6,138 bases of DNA, taken from the NCBI GenBank assembly GCA_001774995.1, contig MFBO01000016.1, positions 709-6,846 of the forward strand, given 5' to 3'. Position 1 is the first letter of the stretch; each line of letters begins with the position of its first letter. The notes below the pieces were generated by a model. It worked only from the letters and a program-made list of their open reading frames with translations. It had not been told where the DNA came from and made no database searches. Position numbers and translations under genes: made by a program. Positions 1 through 5,940 of the stretch are shown piece after piece. The stretch comes from Candidatus Curtissbacteria bacterium RIFCSPLOWO2_01_FULL_38_11b (GTDB taxonomy: Bacteria > Patescibacteriota > Microgenomatia > Curtissbacterales > GWA2-41-24).

Positions 1-1
1 A

Positions 2-75
2 GAGTTTGAACGAATTCGTCTAATTTTTCGTTAGAAAAATCAAACTCGTTTGAAATTTTGTCATAAATTTCAAAT
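2..75. repeat. Cluster of nested inverted repeats at left edge
   Basis: Several overlapping perfect inverted repeats are visible. GAGTTTGA (2-9) pairs with TCAAACTC (40-47). Inside that pair lie the palindrome ACGAATTCGT (10-19) and a hairpin ATTTTTC-GTTA-GAAAAAT (23-40). TCAAAC (40-45) also pairs with GTTTGA (48-53). TTTGAAATTT (49-58) pairs with AAATTTCAAA (65-74). The segment could fold as a cruciform or as alternative RNA hairpins. It may end transcription from a gene left of the window, act as an operator, or be a short interspersed palindromic element. No reading frame entering from the left edge stays open, so no gene is assigned here. Confidence 0.7.
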
Positions 76-86
76 TTATTTATAAT
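58..86 (+). promoter_or_regulatory. Sigma-70-type promoter for the DUF5667-like gene
   Basis: A -35 box TTGTCA (58-63, five of six consensus bases) is followed by exactly 17 bp and a perfect -10 box TATAAT (81-86). Transcription would start near 93, giving a leader of about 88 nt before the ATG at 181. The -35 box lies at the edge and loop of the 10-bp inverted repeat 49-58/65-74, so a regulator binding that repeat could block it. That regulatory role is inference. Confidence 0.75.
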
Positions 87-130
87 GGGGTTCGTAAGAA
101 TGGAAGTGTAATCTGTCCAGATACCATGCG

Positions 131-148
131 GTACCTAGTGTCAGGTAC
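131..148 (+). repeat. Leader hairpin GTACCT-AGTGTC-AGGTAC
   Basis: Perfect 6-bp arms GTACCT (131-136) and AGGTAC (143-148) flank a 6-nt loop. The element lies in the predicted 5' untranslated leader of the downstream gene, 32 nt before its start codon. There is no U-tract, so it is not a terminator. It could be an RNA structure or a short REP-like palindrome. Confidence 0.5.
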
Positions 149-180
149 AGAATTGGGCCTGATAAATTAGTAATTAAATC

Positions 181-906
181 ATGGGAATATTTTCAGCCTG
201 CCAGAAGCCATTTTTTTTTCTCCGATTAAGGGTCTGTCTGATCTTGTTTTTAATAGGACTTTTAATTCCCACAGCAGTTATTGCTCACGGCGATAACCAA
301 TACCCTAATCCTACTGGTGGAGAGATTAATAAAGCACTTGAAGTACTTACAACTGGCAGAATTTTACCTGGTAGCCCTTTGTATTTTTTAATTACATTTA
401 AGGAATTTTTCTCAAGATTATTTCAACCTTCAGCTGCACAAAGAGCGGAGTTTGATTTTATTCTTGCCGGTAAGCGTCTAAAAGAGGCTCATTTAACCTT
501 TGAAAAAGGTAAAGATAAAATAGCTTCAGATAATCTAATAAAGTATCAAAAAAGACTAACTATAATGTTAAGACAACTTGAAAAAGCCAGGTCCCAAAAT
601 CAGGATATTACAAAACAAATTAACAAAATTTCAGACGATTTTGCCTATCATCAAACATTACTCTTGGCAATTAGTTCAAGAAATGATGACATGAGTGGAA
701 ATGTAGATTTTGCGATTAACGGGTTTTTAGATGCACTAGAAGAAGTTGACAAAATTGATCCCGGAATCAAGGACAGATATAAAATCTTTAAGACTATTAA
801 AAATGACGAATCAAATCCGATAATTGAACCAGAGTTTTCACCGATTATTTCTAATTTCCCCGAAGTATCCACACCATCTGCAAAACCCAGAAGAATTATT
901 TATTAG
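181..906 (+). CDS. Secreted DUF5667-like protein of unknown function
   Basis: The 241-residue product begins with a basic stretch and a strong hydrophobic segment (about residues 11-36, ending TAVIAHG), which looks like a signal peptide or N-terminal membrane anchor. Residues about 60-110 carry ILPGSPLYFL, then an amphipathic helix and an AGKRLKEA segment. This pattern of a proline-glycine turn followed by charged helices is what I recognise from DUF5667-type extracytoplasmic proteins. Residues about 80-205 are helical and rich in Lys, Glu and Gln. The tail from about 210 is Pro/Ser-rich and ends in basic residues. There is no second membrane span. The ATG at 181 is the start because an in-frame TAA lies at 175-177; no good Shine-Dalgarno sequence precedes it. 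A run of nine T at 211-219 falls inside the signal-peptide coding region. The gene is convergent with hppA and has its own promoter at 58-86. No biochemical role is known to me; a cell-envelope role is inference. Confidence 0.8.
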   Translation: MGIFSACQKPFFFLRLRVCLILFLIGLLIPTAVIAHGDNQYPNPTGGEINKALEVLTTGRILPGSPLYFLITFKEFFSRLFQPSAAQRAEFDFILAGKRLKEAHLTFEKGKDKIASDNLIKYQKRLTIMLRQLEKARSQNQDITKQINKISDDFAYHQTLLLAISSRNDDMSGNVDFAINGFLDALEEVDKIDPGIKDRYKIFKTIKNDESNPIIEPEFSPIISNFPEVSTPSAKPRRIIY

Positions 907-934
907 GGTATAGGGTATAGAGTTAAGGGTATAG
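904..934. repeat. Short heptamer repeat TAGGGTA
   Basis: Two perfect tandem TAGGGTA units (904-910 and 911-917) are followed by TAG and a variant unit AAGGGTATAG (925-934). The first unit supplies the TAG stop codon of the upstream gene, so the repeat begins exactly at the end of the coding region. It resembles short tandemly repeated heptamers seen in intergenic DNA of several bacteria. No function can be assigned. Confidence 0.6.
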
Positions 935-938
935 AAGA

Positions 939-1022
939 CTAGACTAAGAAAGGAATGAGGAGTAAGGCGACGATATTTATAATCTTGACCATAGGGTTAA
1001 GCAGGACCTGCAGTATCTTTTA
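939..1022 (-). pseudogene. Decayed 3' end of a second hppA (pyrophosphatase relic)
   Basis: Read on the minus strand, this stretch encodes KDTAGPA, then a 2-nt deletion, then [19 protein letters not shown] and a TAG stop (941-939). The intact neighbour ends [31 protein letters not shown], so 24 of 26 aligned residues match and both changes are Ile to Val. By my hand count about 60 of 81 aligned bases match, and nearly all differences are at third codon positions. The relic therefore comes from a gene that diverged under protein-level selection before it decayed; it is not a fresh duplication. Its third positions use C often (GTC, ATC, GCC, CTC), unlike the A/T-ending codons of the intact copy. 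The frame is broken because GCT-ATT-AAC appears as GCTTAAC. Similarity fades just beyond 1022, and nothing upstream resembles the rest of the gene. It lies in the same orientation as intact hppA, 131 bp beyond its stop codon. Confidence 0.85.
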
Positions 1023-1033
1023 GATAATGAAAT

Positions 1034-1058
1034 GCTACAAAACAACGATTATTGTAGC
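1034..1058. repeat. Inverted repeat GCTACAA-N11-TTGTAGC
   Basis: Perfect 7-bp arms (1034-1040 and 1052-1058) are separated by 11 nt. The repeat sits between the hppA relic and the larger nested repeat. No T-rich tract follows on either strand, so an intrinsic terminator is unlikely. Confidence 0.5.
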
Positions 1059-1063
1059 GATGA

Positions 1064-1081
1064 AATTATATCAGCAGGTCG
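1064..1081 (-). repeat. 18-nt repeat, copy A (next to hppA relic)
   Basis: AATTATATCAGCAGGTCG here matches 3195-3212 at 17 of 18 bases in the same orientation. The other copy forms the extended -10 region of the intact hppA promoter. On the minus strand both read CGACYTGCTGATATAATT, containing TGATATAAT. This copy lies upstream, in the minus-strand sense, of the hppA relic, so it may be the relic's old promoter. It also forms one arm of the inverted repeat 1068-1077/1129-1138. Confidence 0.6.
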
Positions 1082-1140
1082 TCCCGCAGTGCGGGATGCT
1101 CCTCTGATATATCAGAGCCATTTTATGGCTGCTGATATCG
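1066..1140. repeat. Nested multi-hairpin inverted repeat
   Basis: Outer arms ATATCAGCAG (1068-1077) and CTGCTGATAT (1129-1138) pair perfectly over 10 bp. Between them lie three further hairpins: TCCCGC-AGT-GCGGGA (1082-1096), the perfect 16-bp palindrome CTCTGATATATCAGAG (1102-1117), and AGCCAT-TTT-ATGGCT (1116-1130). The last overlaps its neighbours by one or two bases. The whole could fold as a branched, cloverleaf-like structure in DNA or RNA. It lacks the T-loop and anticodon features of a tRNA, and no U-tract follows any stem on either strand. It lies just beyond the 3' end of hppA, where it could stabilise the transcript end, or it may be a small non-coding mobile palindrome. Function unknown. 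Confidence 0.7.
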
Positions 1141-1153
1141 CAAGGACACGGTG

Positions 1154-3169
1154 TTATACCAAGAATGGAATAAGCAATAATGCAATTATGTTAATAATTT
1201 TGATCATTGGGTTTATCGCTGGTCCTGCCGTGTCTTTATAAGGATCGCCAACAGTATCCCCAGTTATTGCTGCTTTGTGGGCATCAGAACCTTTGCCACC
1301 GAATTGACCTGATTCTATATACTTTTTAGCATTATCCCAAGCAGCTCCACCTGTGGTCATGGAAATTGCTACAAAGACGCCCGAGACAATTGAACCAATT
1401 AAAAGTCCGCCAAGAGCTTTTGTACCAAGAATAATTCCAACTATTATTGGTGCCAACAGAGGAATTAAAGCAGGCTTTATCATTAACTTGAGAGCTTGTT
1501 TTGTGACGATATCAACTGCTTTTTCATATTGAGGTTTACTTTTACCACTTAACAAGCCTGGAATCTCTTTAAATTGACGTCTGACTTCTTCAACAACAGC
1601 ACCTCCAGCAATTTGGACAGCTTCAAGCGCATATGAAGCAAATAAAAATGGCAATGACGCTCCAATAAAAAGCCCAACCAACACTTTGGGATCAGATAGA
1701 GTAAATTCAACTGCGGCGCCGAATGAAGCCAGTTCTTGAGAATAAGCTGCAAATAAAACTAAAGAAGCCAGAGCAGCTGAGGCAATTGCATAGCCTTTGG
1801 TTATTGCCTTGGTTGTGTTACCTACAGCGTCAAGATGATCCGTTATATCTCTAACCTCTGGGGGTAAATTAGCCATTTCGGCTATTCCACCGGCATTATC
1901 GGTTATCGGACCATAAGCATCGATTGCAACAATAATACCAGTTAAAGAAAGTAAGGAAACTGCAGCAATGGCAATCCCATAGAGTCCCGCAAGAGAATAG
2001 GCTGCAAGAATCCCCACACAAATAATAATAATAGGCCAAAAAGTGGATCTTAGTGAAATAGCTAGTCCCGCAATGATGTTTGTTGCGTGACCAGTTTGTG
2101 AAGCCCTAGCAATTTGCTTAACTGGGCCAAACTTGGTTGCTGTGTAGTATTCGGTAACTAAGACAATTAATAGAGTAACAATGATTCCAACTATTGATGC
2201 GATGTAAATATTTAAAGGGTCAAGTATGCCATTAGTATTCATAAAAAGATATGTTGCTGGATAAAAACCTAATGCAGATAATACGGAAGCAACAATTAAT
2301 CCAACGTAGAGCGCCCCCATTATACTTTTGTTTTTCCCAAGTCTTACAAAAAACATCGCTATTAAAGTGGCAATTATGGCAAAAGCACCCAGGGTGATAG
2401 GGTAAAGAATAGCTCCCAAGAAATTTGGAAATATCAGTGAGCCAAGTAGCATTGCAGCGATCATTGTTACTGCGTAGGTTTCAAATAAATCAGCTGCCAT
2501 TCCGGCGCAATCCCCGACATTATCCCCGACATTATCGGCAATAGTTGCCGGATTTCTGGGATCATCCTCGGGAATACCTATCTCCGTTTTACCAACCAGA
2601 TCTGCTCCTACGTCTGCCCCTTTGGTGTAAATCCCACCTCCAAGGCGTGCAAAAATTGAAATTAAAGATCCCCCGAATCCAAGCCCTATTAGCCCTTGAA
2701 TATTTCCAGTTGCCCCAAAGTAGCCAGCAACAGAAAGAAGTGCTAAACCAACCACTAAAAGACCGGTAACCGATCCCCCTGCAAAGGCAACAGAAAGTGC
2801 TTTTTTTAAACTTTTGGTTGCCGCTTGAGCAGTTCTTACATTTGCTCTAACTGATATGTTCATACCGATAAAGCCAGAGGCCGCTGAAGCGATAGCACCA
2901 ATTAAAAAACCAATTGCAGTTTGAAGGGAAAGAAAAAACGAGATCGTAACAAATATTATAAAAGCAACTATTGCAATTATTGAATACTGTCTTGAAAGAT
3001 ACGCAGATGCTCCAAGGGCAATTGCGTCGGCAATTGAGCGCATTTTTGGCGATCCGGCATCTTGTGATACGATTCTAAACGACGTAATTACTCCAAATAA
3101 AATTGCAGCGACGGATGCTGCTAGAGCAAACGGCAGGCCAAATGAAATGTCGATATTAATAAAATTCAT
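1154..3169 (-). CDS. hppA: Membrane-bound proton-pumping pyrophosphatase, K+-independent type
   Basis: The 671-residue polytopic protein hydrolyses pyrophosphate at the cytoplasmic face and pumps protons outward, returning energy from PPi released in biosynthesis to the ion gradient. Many hydrophobic helices are evident. Family hallmarks are [11 protein letters not shown] (184-194), DNVGDNVGD (212-220), [16 protein letters not shown] (417-432) and the C-terminal [19 protein letters not shown] (632-650), which supply the acidic and Lys residues that bind Mg-PPi. At the cation-selectivity site the sequence reads GNTTKAIT (450-457), with Lys454 and Thr457. These are the residues of the K+-independent subfamily, where K+-dependent enzymes have Ala at the Lys position. 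Since Na+-pumping members are K+-dependent, H+ transport is the expected activity. Length is normal for a bacterial enzyme and no motif is broken. The ATG at 3169 gives the usual short N-terminus before the first helix, but no clear Shine-Dalgarno sequence precedes it. A decayed relic of another hppA lies just downstream. Confidence 0.97.
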   Translation of the reverse strand: MNFINIDISFGLPFALAASVAAILFGVITSFRIVSQDAGSPKMRSIADAIALGASAYLSRQYSIIAIVAFIIFVTISFFLSLQTAIGFLIGAIASAASGFIGMNISVRANVRTAQAATKSLKKALSVAFAGGSVTGLLVVGLALLSVAGYFGATGNIQGLIGLGFGGSLISIFARLGGGIYTKGADVGADLVGKTEIGIPEDDPRNPATIADNVGDNVGDCAGMAADLFETYAVTMIAAMLLGSLIFPNFLGAILYPITLGAFAIIATLIAMFFVRLGKNKSIMGALYVGLIVASVLSALGFYPATYLFMNTNGILDPLNIYIASIVGIIVTLLIVLVTEYYTATKFGPVKQIARASQTGHATNIIAGLAISLRSTFWPIIIICVGILAAYSLAGLYGIAIAAVSLLSLTGIIVAIDAYGPITDNAGGIAEMANLPPEVRDITDHLDAVGNTTKAITKGYAIASAALASLVLFAAYSQELASFGAAVEFTLSDPKVLVGLFIGASLPFLFASYALEAVQIAGGAVVEEVRRQFKEIPGLLSGKSKPQYEKAVDIVTKQALKLMIKPALIPLLAPIIVGIILGTKALGGLLIGSIVSGVFVAISMTTGGAAWDNAKKYIESGQFGGKGSDAHKAAITGDTVGDPYKDTAGPAINPMIKIINIIALLLIPFLV

Positions 3170-3194
3170 AAGATTATAATTTACTTGATGCTTG

Positions 3195-3212
3195 AATTAT
3201 ATCAGCAAGTCG
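3195..3212 (-). repeat. 18-nt repeat, copy B (hppA promoter region)
   Basis: AATTATATCAGCAAGTCG differs from copy A (1064-1081) at one base. It overlaps a perfect small hairpin TCAGC-AAGTC-GCTGA (3202-3216) and shares CAAGTC (3206-3211) with an inverted partner GACTTG (3221-3226). Being upstream of hppA while its twin is upstream of the hppA relic, it fits a duplicated promoter. Alternatively, both are ends of one intergenic palindrome family. Confidence 0.6.
3196..3204 (-). promoter_or_regulatory. Extended -10 promoter for hppA
   Basis: On the minus strand TGATATAAT (3204 to 3196) is a perfect extended -10 element (TG-n-TATAAT). No good -35 box is found 15-18 bp upstream, which is tolerated for extended -10 promoters. 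Transcription would start near 3189, leaving a leader of about 20 nt without an obvious Shine-Dalgarno sequence. The overlapping hairpins at 3202-3226 could serve as an operator; that is inference. Confidence 0.55.
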
Positions 3213-3279
3213 CTGAGTCAGACTTGAATTATTGCAAACTTTAGCTTTCGATTGCAACCTGTTTCAGAAGTACGCAGGA

Positions 3280-5703
3280 TTAATTGGCAGATTGGGGGAT
3301 AGGAAATAGTCTCGATTTTTTTAATACCTCTGACGTACCTTTGTGTGTCTTTTTTTCTTTAGGTAGAGCTCGCTTGAGAGCAACTTTTAATACTTCATCC
3401 ATATGCTCAGCCAGTATAAATTGCAAGTCGCGCCTAATATTTTTAGGTATATCTTCTAAATCCTTACTGTTTGCCTTTGGTAAAATGATCGTGGAAAGAC
3501 CTGCCCTGTGAGCTGCTAATACTTTATCTTTAACTCCTCCAATTTCAAGTACTCTTCCGCGCAAAGTCACTTCCCCGGTCATCCCAACTTCTTTTCTGAC
3601 CGGGATTTTGACTAGGGCAGAAACTAAAGCTGTGGTCATGGCAATACCGGCTGAAGGTCCTTCCTTGGGAACAGCTCCTTCCGGTACGTGAATATGGACA
3701 TCGGTCTTTTGCAGAAGAATTTCTGGTAGTCCCAAAACTTTAATTCGAGATTTCACGTATGAAAGTGCAGCTTGTGCCGATTCTTTCATGACATCGCCCA
3801 GTTGCCCTGTTAGTATGAGATTTCCTTTGCCCGGCATTAAAGTGACTTCAACAAAAAGTATCTCGCCACCCGCAGATGTAACTGAAAGACCAGTAGACAT
3901 ACCTATTTCATCTTTTGTTTCTGCGATCGCTTTTGTAAATTTGTATGGTCCGAGGTAAGCATGAATTTGCCTGGGTGTAATTTTAACTTTTTTGTGTTTA
4001 ATGTTAGATGCAAATTTTTTGGCAACTTTTCTGAGGATAGCGGCTATTTCCCGTTCTAGTTCGCGCACTCCGGCTTCCCTAGTATAGCGAGCTATAATTT
4101 CTTTAACTGAAGCGTCTGATATTTCAACTCGATCCTTATTAAGACCGTGGGATTTGAGTTGCTTGGGAATCAAGAACTTTTTAGCTATATGAAATTTTTC
4201 TTCTTCTGTGTAGCCTGAAAAGTTAATTACTTCCAGACGATCGCGAAGTGCAGGAGGGATTGTATCCACAACATTTCCTGTTGTTATAAACATGACATCT
4301 GACAAATCATATGCAACTTCTAAATAGTGATCTGAAAACGAATTATTCTGTTCTGGATCTAGCGCTTCAAGAAGGGCGGAAGAAGGATCACCTCTGAAAT
4401 CAACTCCGATTTTATCAATTTCATCAAGCATAAAAACTGGGTTTTTGCTTTGTGCATTTTTTATACCCTGGATTATCCTCCCTGGAAGTGCTCCAACATA
4501 CGTTCTCCTGTGGCCTCTAATTTCTGCTTCATCATGAATTCCACCTAATGAAACTCTGACGAATTTTCGATCCAAGGCCCTGGCAATAGACTTTCCGATT
4601 GAAGTCTTTCCAACTCCAGGTGGACCGTTGAAACATAGAATCGGTCCGCGGATTTTCCCAACCAGTTTGTGTACCGCAAGATATTCTATAATACGTTCTT
4701 TAACTTTAGGTAAACCATAATGATCCTCATCTAAAACTTTGGCAGCTTCTTCAACGTCGGTTGCCGATTTTTTATCAGTTACATTCCAAGGCAGGTCCAC
4801 TAACCATTCAAGATAAGTTCTGATGTATGAAGATTCCGGATTATAAGATGACATTTTTGCGAGTCTGGATAGTTCCCGATCTGCTTTTACCCTTACTTCC
4901 TCGGGCATGAGCGCATCTTTTATCTTTTTTCTAAATTCGGCTATTTCTCTTGTATCATCATCTTCTCCTAATTCTTTTTCAATTGATTTCATCTTCTCTC
5001 TTAAAATTGCTTCTTTGGTGACTTTACCGACTCTTTCCTGGGTTTCGGTATCAATTTTTGAGGAAATTTCCAATATTCTTATTTCTCGAGTCAAAAGATC
5101 GGAAAGCCGCTGTAGTCTGGCTTTAGTGTCAACCATTTCCAATATTTGCTGCTTATCATTGGTTTTAAGGTCAATTGATGCTGCAATTATATTGACAAGT
5201 TGATTAGGGTCATCTGTTGAAAAGATATGAATTGAGGATTCGAGTGTTAATACACCACCTAGTTCTCCGTATTTTTTGATTTTTGCTAAGGTGTTTCTGA
5301 ACAGGGCTTCGACCTCATCTGTTTTTTGCGATAATTCCGGAATTTCTTCAACCTTTACGGCTAAATAAGGGTCGATCTGAGTAAACTCTTTTAAGTAAAC
5401 CCGGCTTAGGCCTTCTACGGCCAAATTATATTCGTTATCTACTTTCCAAAGACGCCTGATTAAACCAACGGTCCCTACAGAATAAATATCGTTGGGTGCC
5501 GGGTTTTCTATTCTGGGGTTTTTTTGGGAAACAAAAACTGCCAAGCGATCTGCAGACCAGGAAGTATCCAAGCCAAGTTTAACTTTTGGCCTACCAACTG
5601 TGATCGGAACCATTGAAGATGGGAAAACTACAGTGTCACGAAGGGGAACGATTGACAATTCGTTTTTGATTTTAGGTTTTTGTTGTTCCAAAAATACAGC
5701 CAT
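3280..5703 (-). CDS. lon: ATP-dependent protease LonA
   Basis: The 807-residue cytoplasmic AAA+ serine protease degrades misfolded and selected regulatory proteins as a ring, probably a hexamer. The N-terminal substrate-binding domain starts with the typical [12 protein letters not shown] (17-28) and runs to about 205. A charged helical linker follows (about 195-285). The ATPase module has Walker A GPPGVGKT (360-367), Walker B VFMLDEID (423-430), a sensor region TTGN (474-477) and Arg487/Arg489 in RDRL. The protease domain has the catalytic serine in PKEGPSAG (Ser684) and the partner lysine 43 residues later in GGVKDK (Lys727), the same spacing as in the E. coli enzyme. Length is normal for LonA; there is no transmembrane segment of the LonB type. 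The basic tail after about 780 is poorly conserved. The ATG at 5703 is supported by GGGG 8 nt upstream and by the conserved N-terminus. The gene has its own promoter with a CIRCE-like operator, consistent with heat-shock control. Confidence 0.98.
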   Translation of the reverse strand: MAVFLEQQKPKIKNELSIVPLRDTVVFPSSMVPITVGRPKVKLGLDTSWSADRLAVFVSQKNPRIENPAPNDIYSVGTVGLIRRLWKVDNEYNLAVEGLSRVYLKEFTQIDPYLAVKVEEIPELSQKTDEVEALFRNTLAKIKKYGELGGVLTLESSIHIFSTDDPNQLVNIIAASIDLKTNDKQQILEMVDTKARLQRLSDLLTREIRILEISSKIDTETQERVGKVTKEAILREKMKSIEKELGEDDDTREIAEFRKKIKDALMPEEVRVKADRELSRLAKMSSYNPESSYIRTYLEWLVDLPWNVTDKKSATDVEEAAKVLDEDHYGLPKVKERIIEYLAVHKLVGKIRGPILCFNGPPGVGKTSIGKSIARALDRKFVRVSLGGIHDEAEIRGHRRTYVGALPGRIIQGIKNAQSKNPVFMLDEIDKIGVDFRGDPSSALLEALDPEQNNSFSDHYLEVAYDLSDVMFITTGNVVDTIPPALRDRLEVINFSGYTEEEKFHIAKKFLIPKQLKSHGLNKDRVEISDASVKEIIARYTREAGVRELEREIAAILRKVAKKFASNIKHKKVKITPRQIHAYLGPYKFTKAIAETKDEIGMSTGLSVTSAGGEILFVEVTLMPGKGNLILTGQLGDVMKESAQAALSYVKSRIKVLGLPEILLQKTDVHIHVPEGAVPKEGPSAGIAMTTALVSALVKIPVRKEVGMTGEVTLRGRVLEIGGVKDKVLAAHRAGLSTIILPKANSKDLEDIPKNIRRDLQFILAEHMDEVLKVALKRALPKEKKTHKGTSEVLKKSRLFPIPQSAN

Positions 5704-5705
5704 AT

Positions 5706-5720
5706 TTAATACCCCATTAA
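5706..5720 (-). promoter_or_regulatory. lon ribosome-binding site in a weak hairpin loop
   Basis: On the minus strand TTAAT-GGGGT-ATTAA forms a 5-bp A/U hairpin whose loop exposes GGGG (5715-5712), 8 nt before the lon ATG. GGGG is the only plausible Shine-Dalgarno sequence here and supports the start at 5703. The weak stem could melt with temperature, but such a role is speculative. Confidence 0.45.
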
Positions 5721-5757
5721 TCTTGAGGCCTCTATTACTTATATTCTAACAGTTTTT

Positions 5758-5774
5758 GTGACGTTTGACGTCAC
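5758..5774. promoter_or_regulatory. Operator-like palindrome GTGACGT-TTG-ACGTCAC
   Basis: Perfect 7-bp arms (5758-5764 and 5768-5774) flank a 3-nt spacer. The element lies 55 bp upstream of the lon start, inside the predicted lon leader. Perfect arms of this kind are typical of sites for dimeric regulators, but the element could equally be a leader hairpin. A weak -10-like TAGAAT follows downstream on the minus strand without a good -35 box. Confidence 0.4.
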
Positions 5775-5794
5775 TTCAACTATCTGAGTTTTTC

Positions 5795-5832
5795 AATCGA
5801 GTTCGACTCGATTAATTAAGTCAGACTTGATT
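5795..5832. repeat. Two tandem 19-nt palindromes in the lon leader
   Basis: AATCGAGT-TCG-ACTCGATT (5795-5813) has perfect 8-bp arms. It is followed with no gap by a second 19-nt unit, AATTAAGTC-A-GACTTGATT (5814-5832), whose arms match at 8 of 9 positions. The two units agree at 14 of 19 bases, so they look like a duplicated and drifted palindrome. They lie at the very 5' end of the predicted lon transcript, just downstream of the -10 box, where they could form hairpins in the mRNA or a double binding site in the DNA. Confidence 0.6.
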
Positions 5833-5858
5833 AGCAGATAGGATAGCATGAGTGCTAA
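5831..5858 (-). promoter_or_regulatory. CIRCE-like operator (HrcA-type) of lon
   Basis: On the minus strand a perfect CIRCE left half, TTAGCACTC (5858-5850), is followed by 10 nt and ATCTGCTAA (5839-5831), which matches six of nine bases of the right half GAGTGCTAA. The canonical spacer is 9 nt, so this is an imperfect site. The left half lies in the promoter spacer and the -10 box lies between the halves, so a bound HrcA repressor would block RNA polymerase. HrcA normally controls groESL, dnaK or hrcA itself; control of lon is an inference from position. No hrcA gene is in the window. Confidence 0.6.
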
Positions 5859-5868
5859 GTTGTGTCAA
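5840..5868 (-). promoter_or_regulatory. Sigma-70-type promoter for lon
   Basis: On the minus strand a perfect -35 box TTGACA (5868-5863) is followed by 17 bp and a -10 box TATCCT (5845-5840, four of six consensus bases). Transcription would start near 5833, giving a leader of about 130 nt. The promoter is overlapped by the CIRCE-like element and immediately preceded by a GC-rich hairpin that separates it from lgt. Confidence 0.75.
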
Positions 5869-5885
5869 GCCCCGCCCAGCGGGGC
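5869..5885 (-). terminator. GC-rich hairpin between lgt and lon, possible terminator
   Basis: GCCCCGC-CCA-GCGGGGC forms a perfect 7-bp, all G/C stem with a 3-nt loop, 55 bp beyond the lgt stop codon. On the minus strand the stem is followed by only two T before the lon -35 box TTGACA, so a classical U-tract is absent. It may be a weak terminator or a transcript-end stabiliser for lgt. Confidence 0.45.
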
Positions 5886-5940
5886 GCAGGCATTGAATAT
5901 ATCGAAGAGTCAACCCTACGTAAAGTCGAAAGGTTAGGAG

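Noticed and set aside
2..75. CRISPR array or tandem repeat array
   Set aside because: The repeats are inverted and nested, not regularly spaced direct repeats with unique spacers, and no cas gene is present.
80..127. A 15-codon minus-strand frame starting ATGGTATC
   Set aside because: Very short, overlaps the plus-strand promoter and leader, and shows no recognisable product.
1082..1096. TCCCGCAGTGCGGGA as an intrinsic terminator of hppA
   Set aside because: The stem is good but no T-rich tract follows it on the minus strand, so it is kept only as part of the nested repeat.
1066..1140. A tRNA gene, because of the cloverleaf-like fold
   Set aside because: There is no T-loop consensus, no plausible anticodon arm, and the stem lengths do not fit a tRNA.
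1032..1241. Plus-strand open frame of 69 codons
   Set aside because: It runs through the palindromic region and into the antisense of hppA. Its second half is simply the complement of the hppA C-terminus and there is no ribosome-binding site.
3173..3178. A perfect TATAAT on the minus strand directly before the hppA ATG
   Set aside because: A start 6-7 nt downstream would fall inside the start codon, so it cannot make a translatable message from the annotated ATG. The extended -10 at 3196-3204 fits better.
4907..5203. Plus-strand open frame of 98 codons opposite lon
   Set aside because: It is a serine-rich shadow of the lon coding strand, with no ribosome-binding site.
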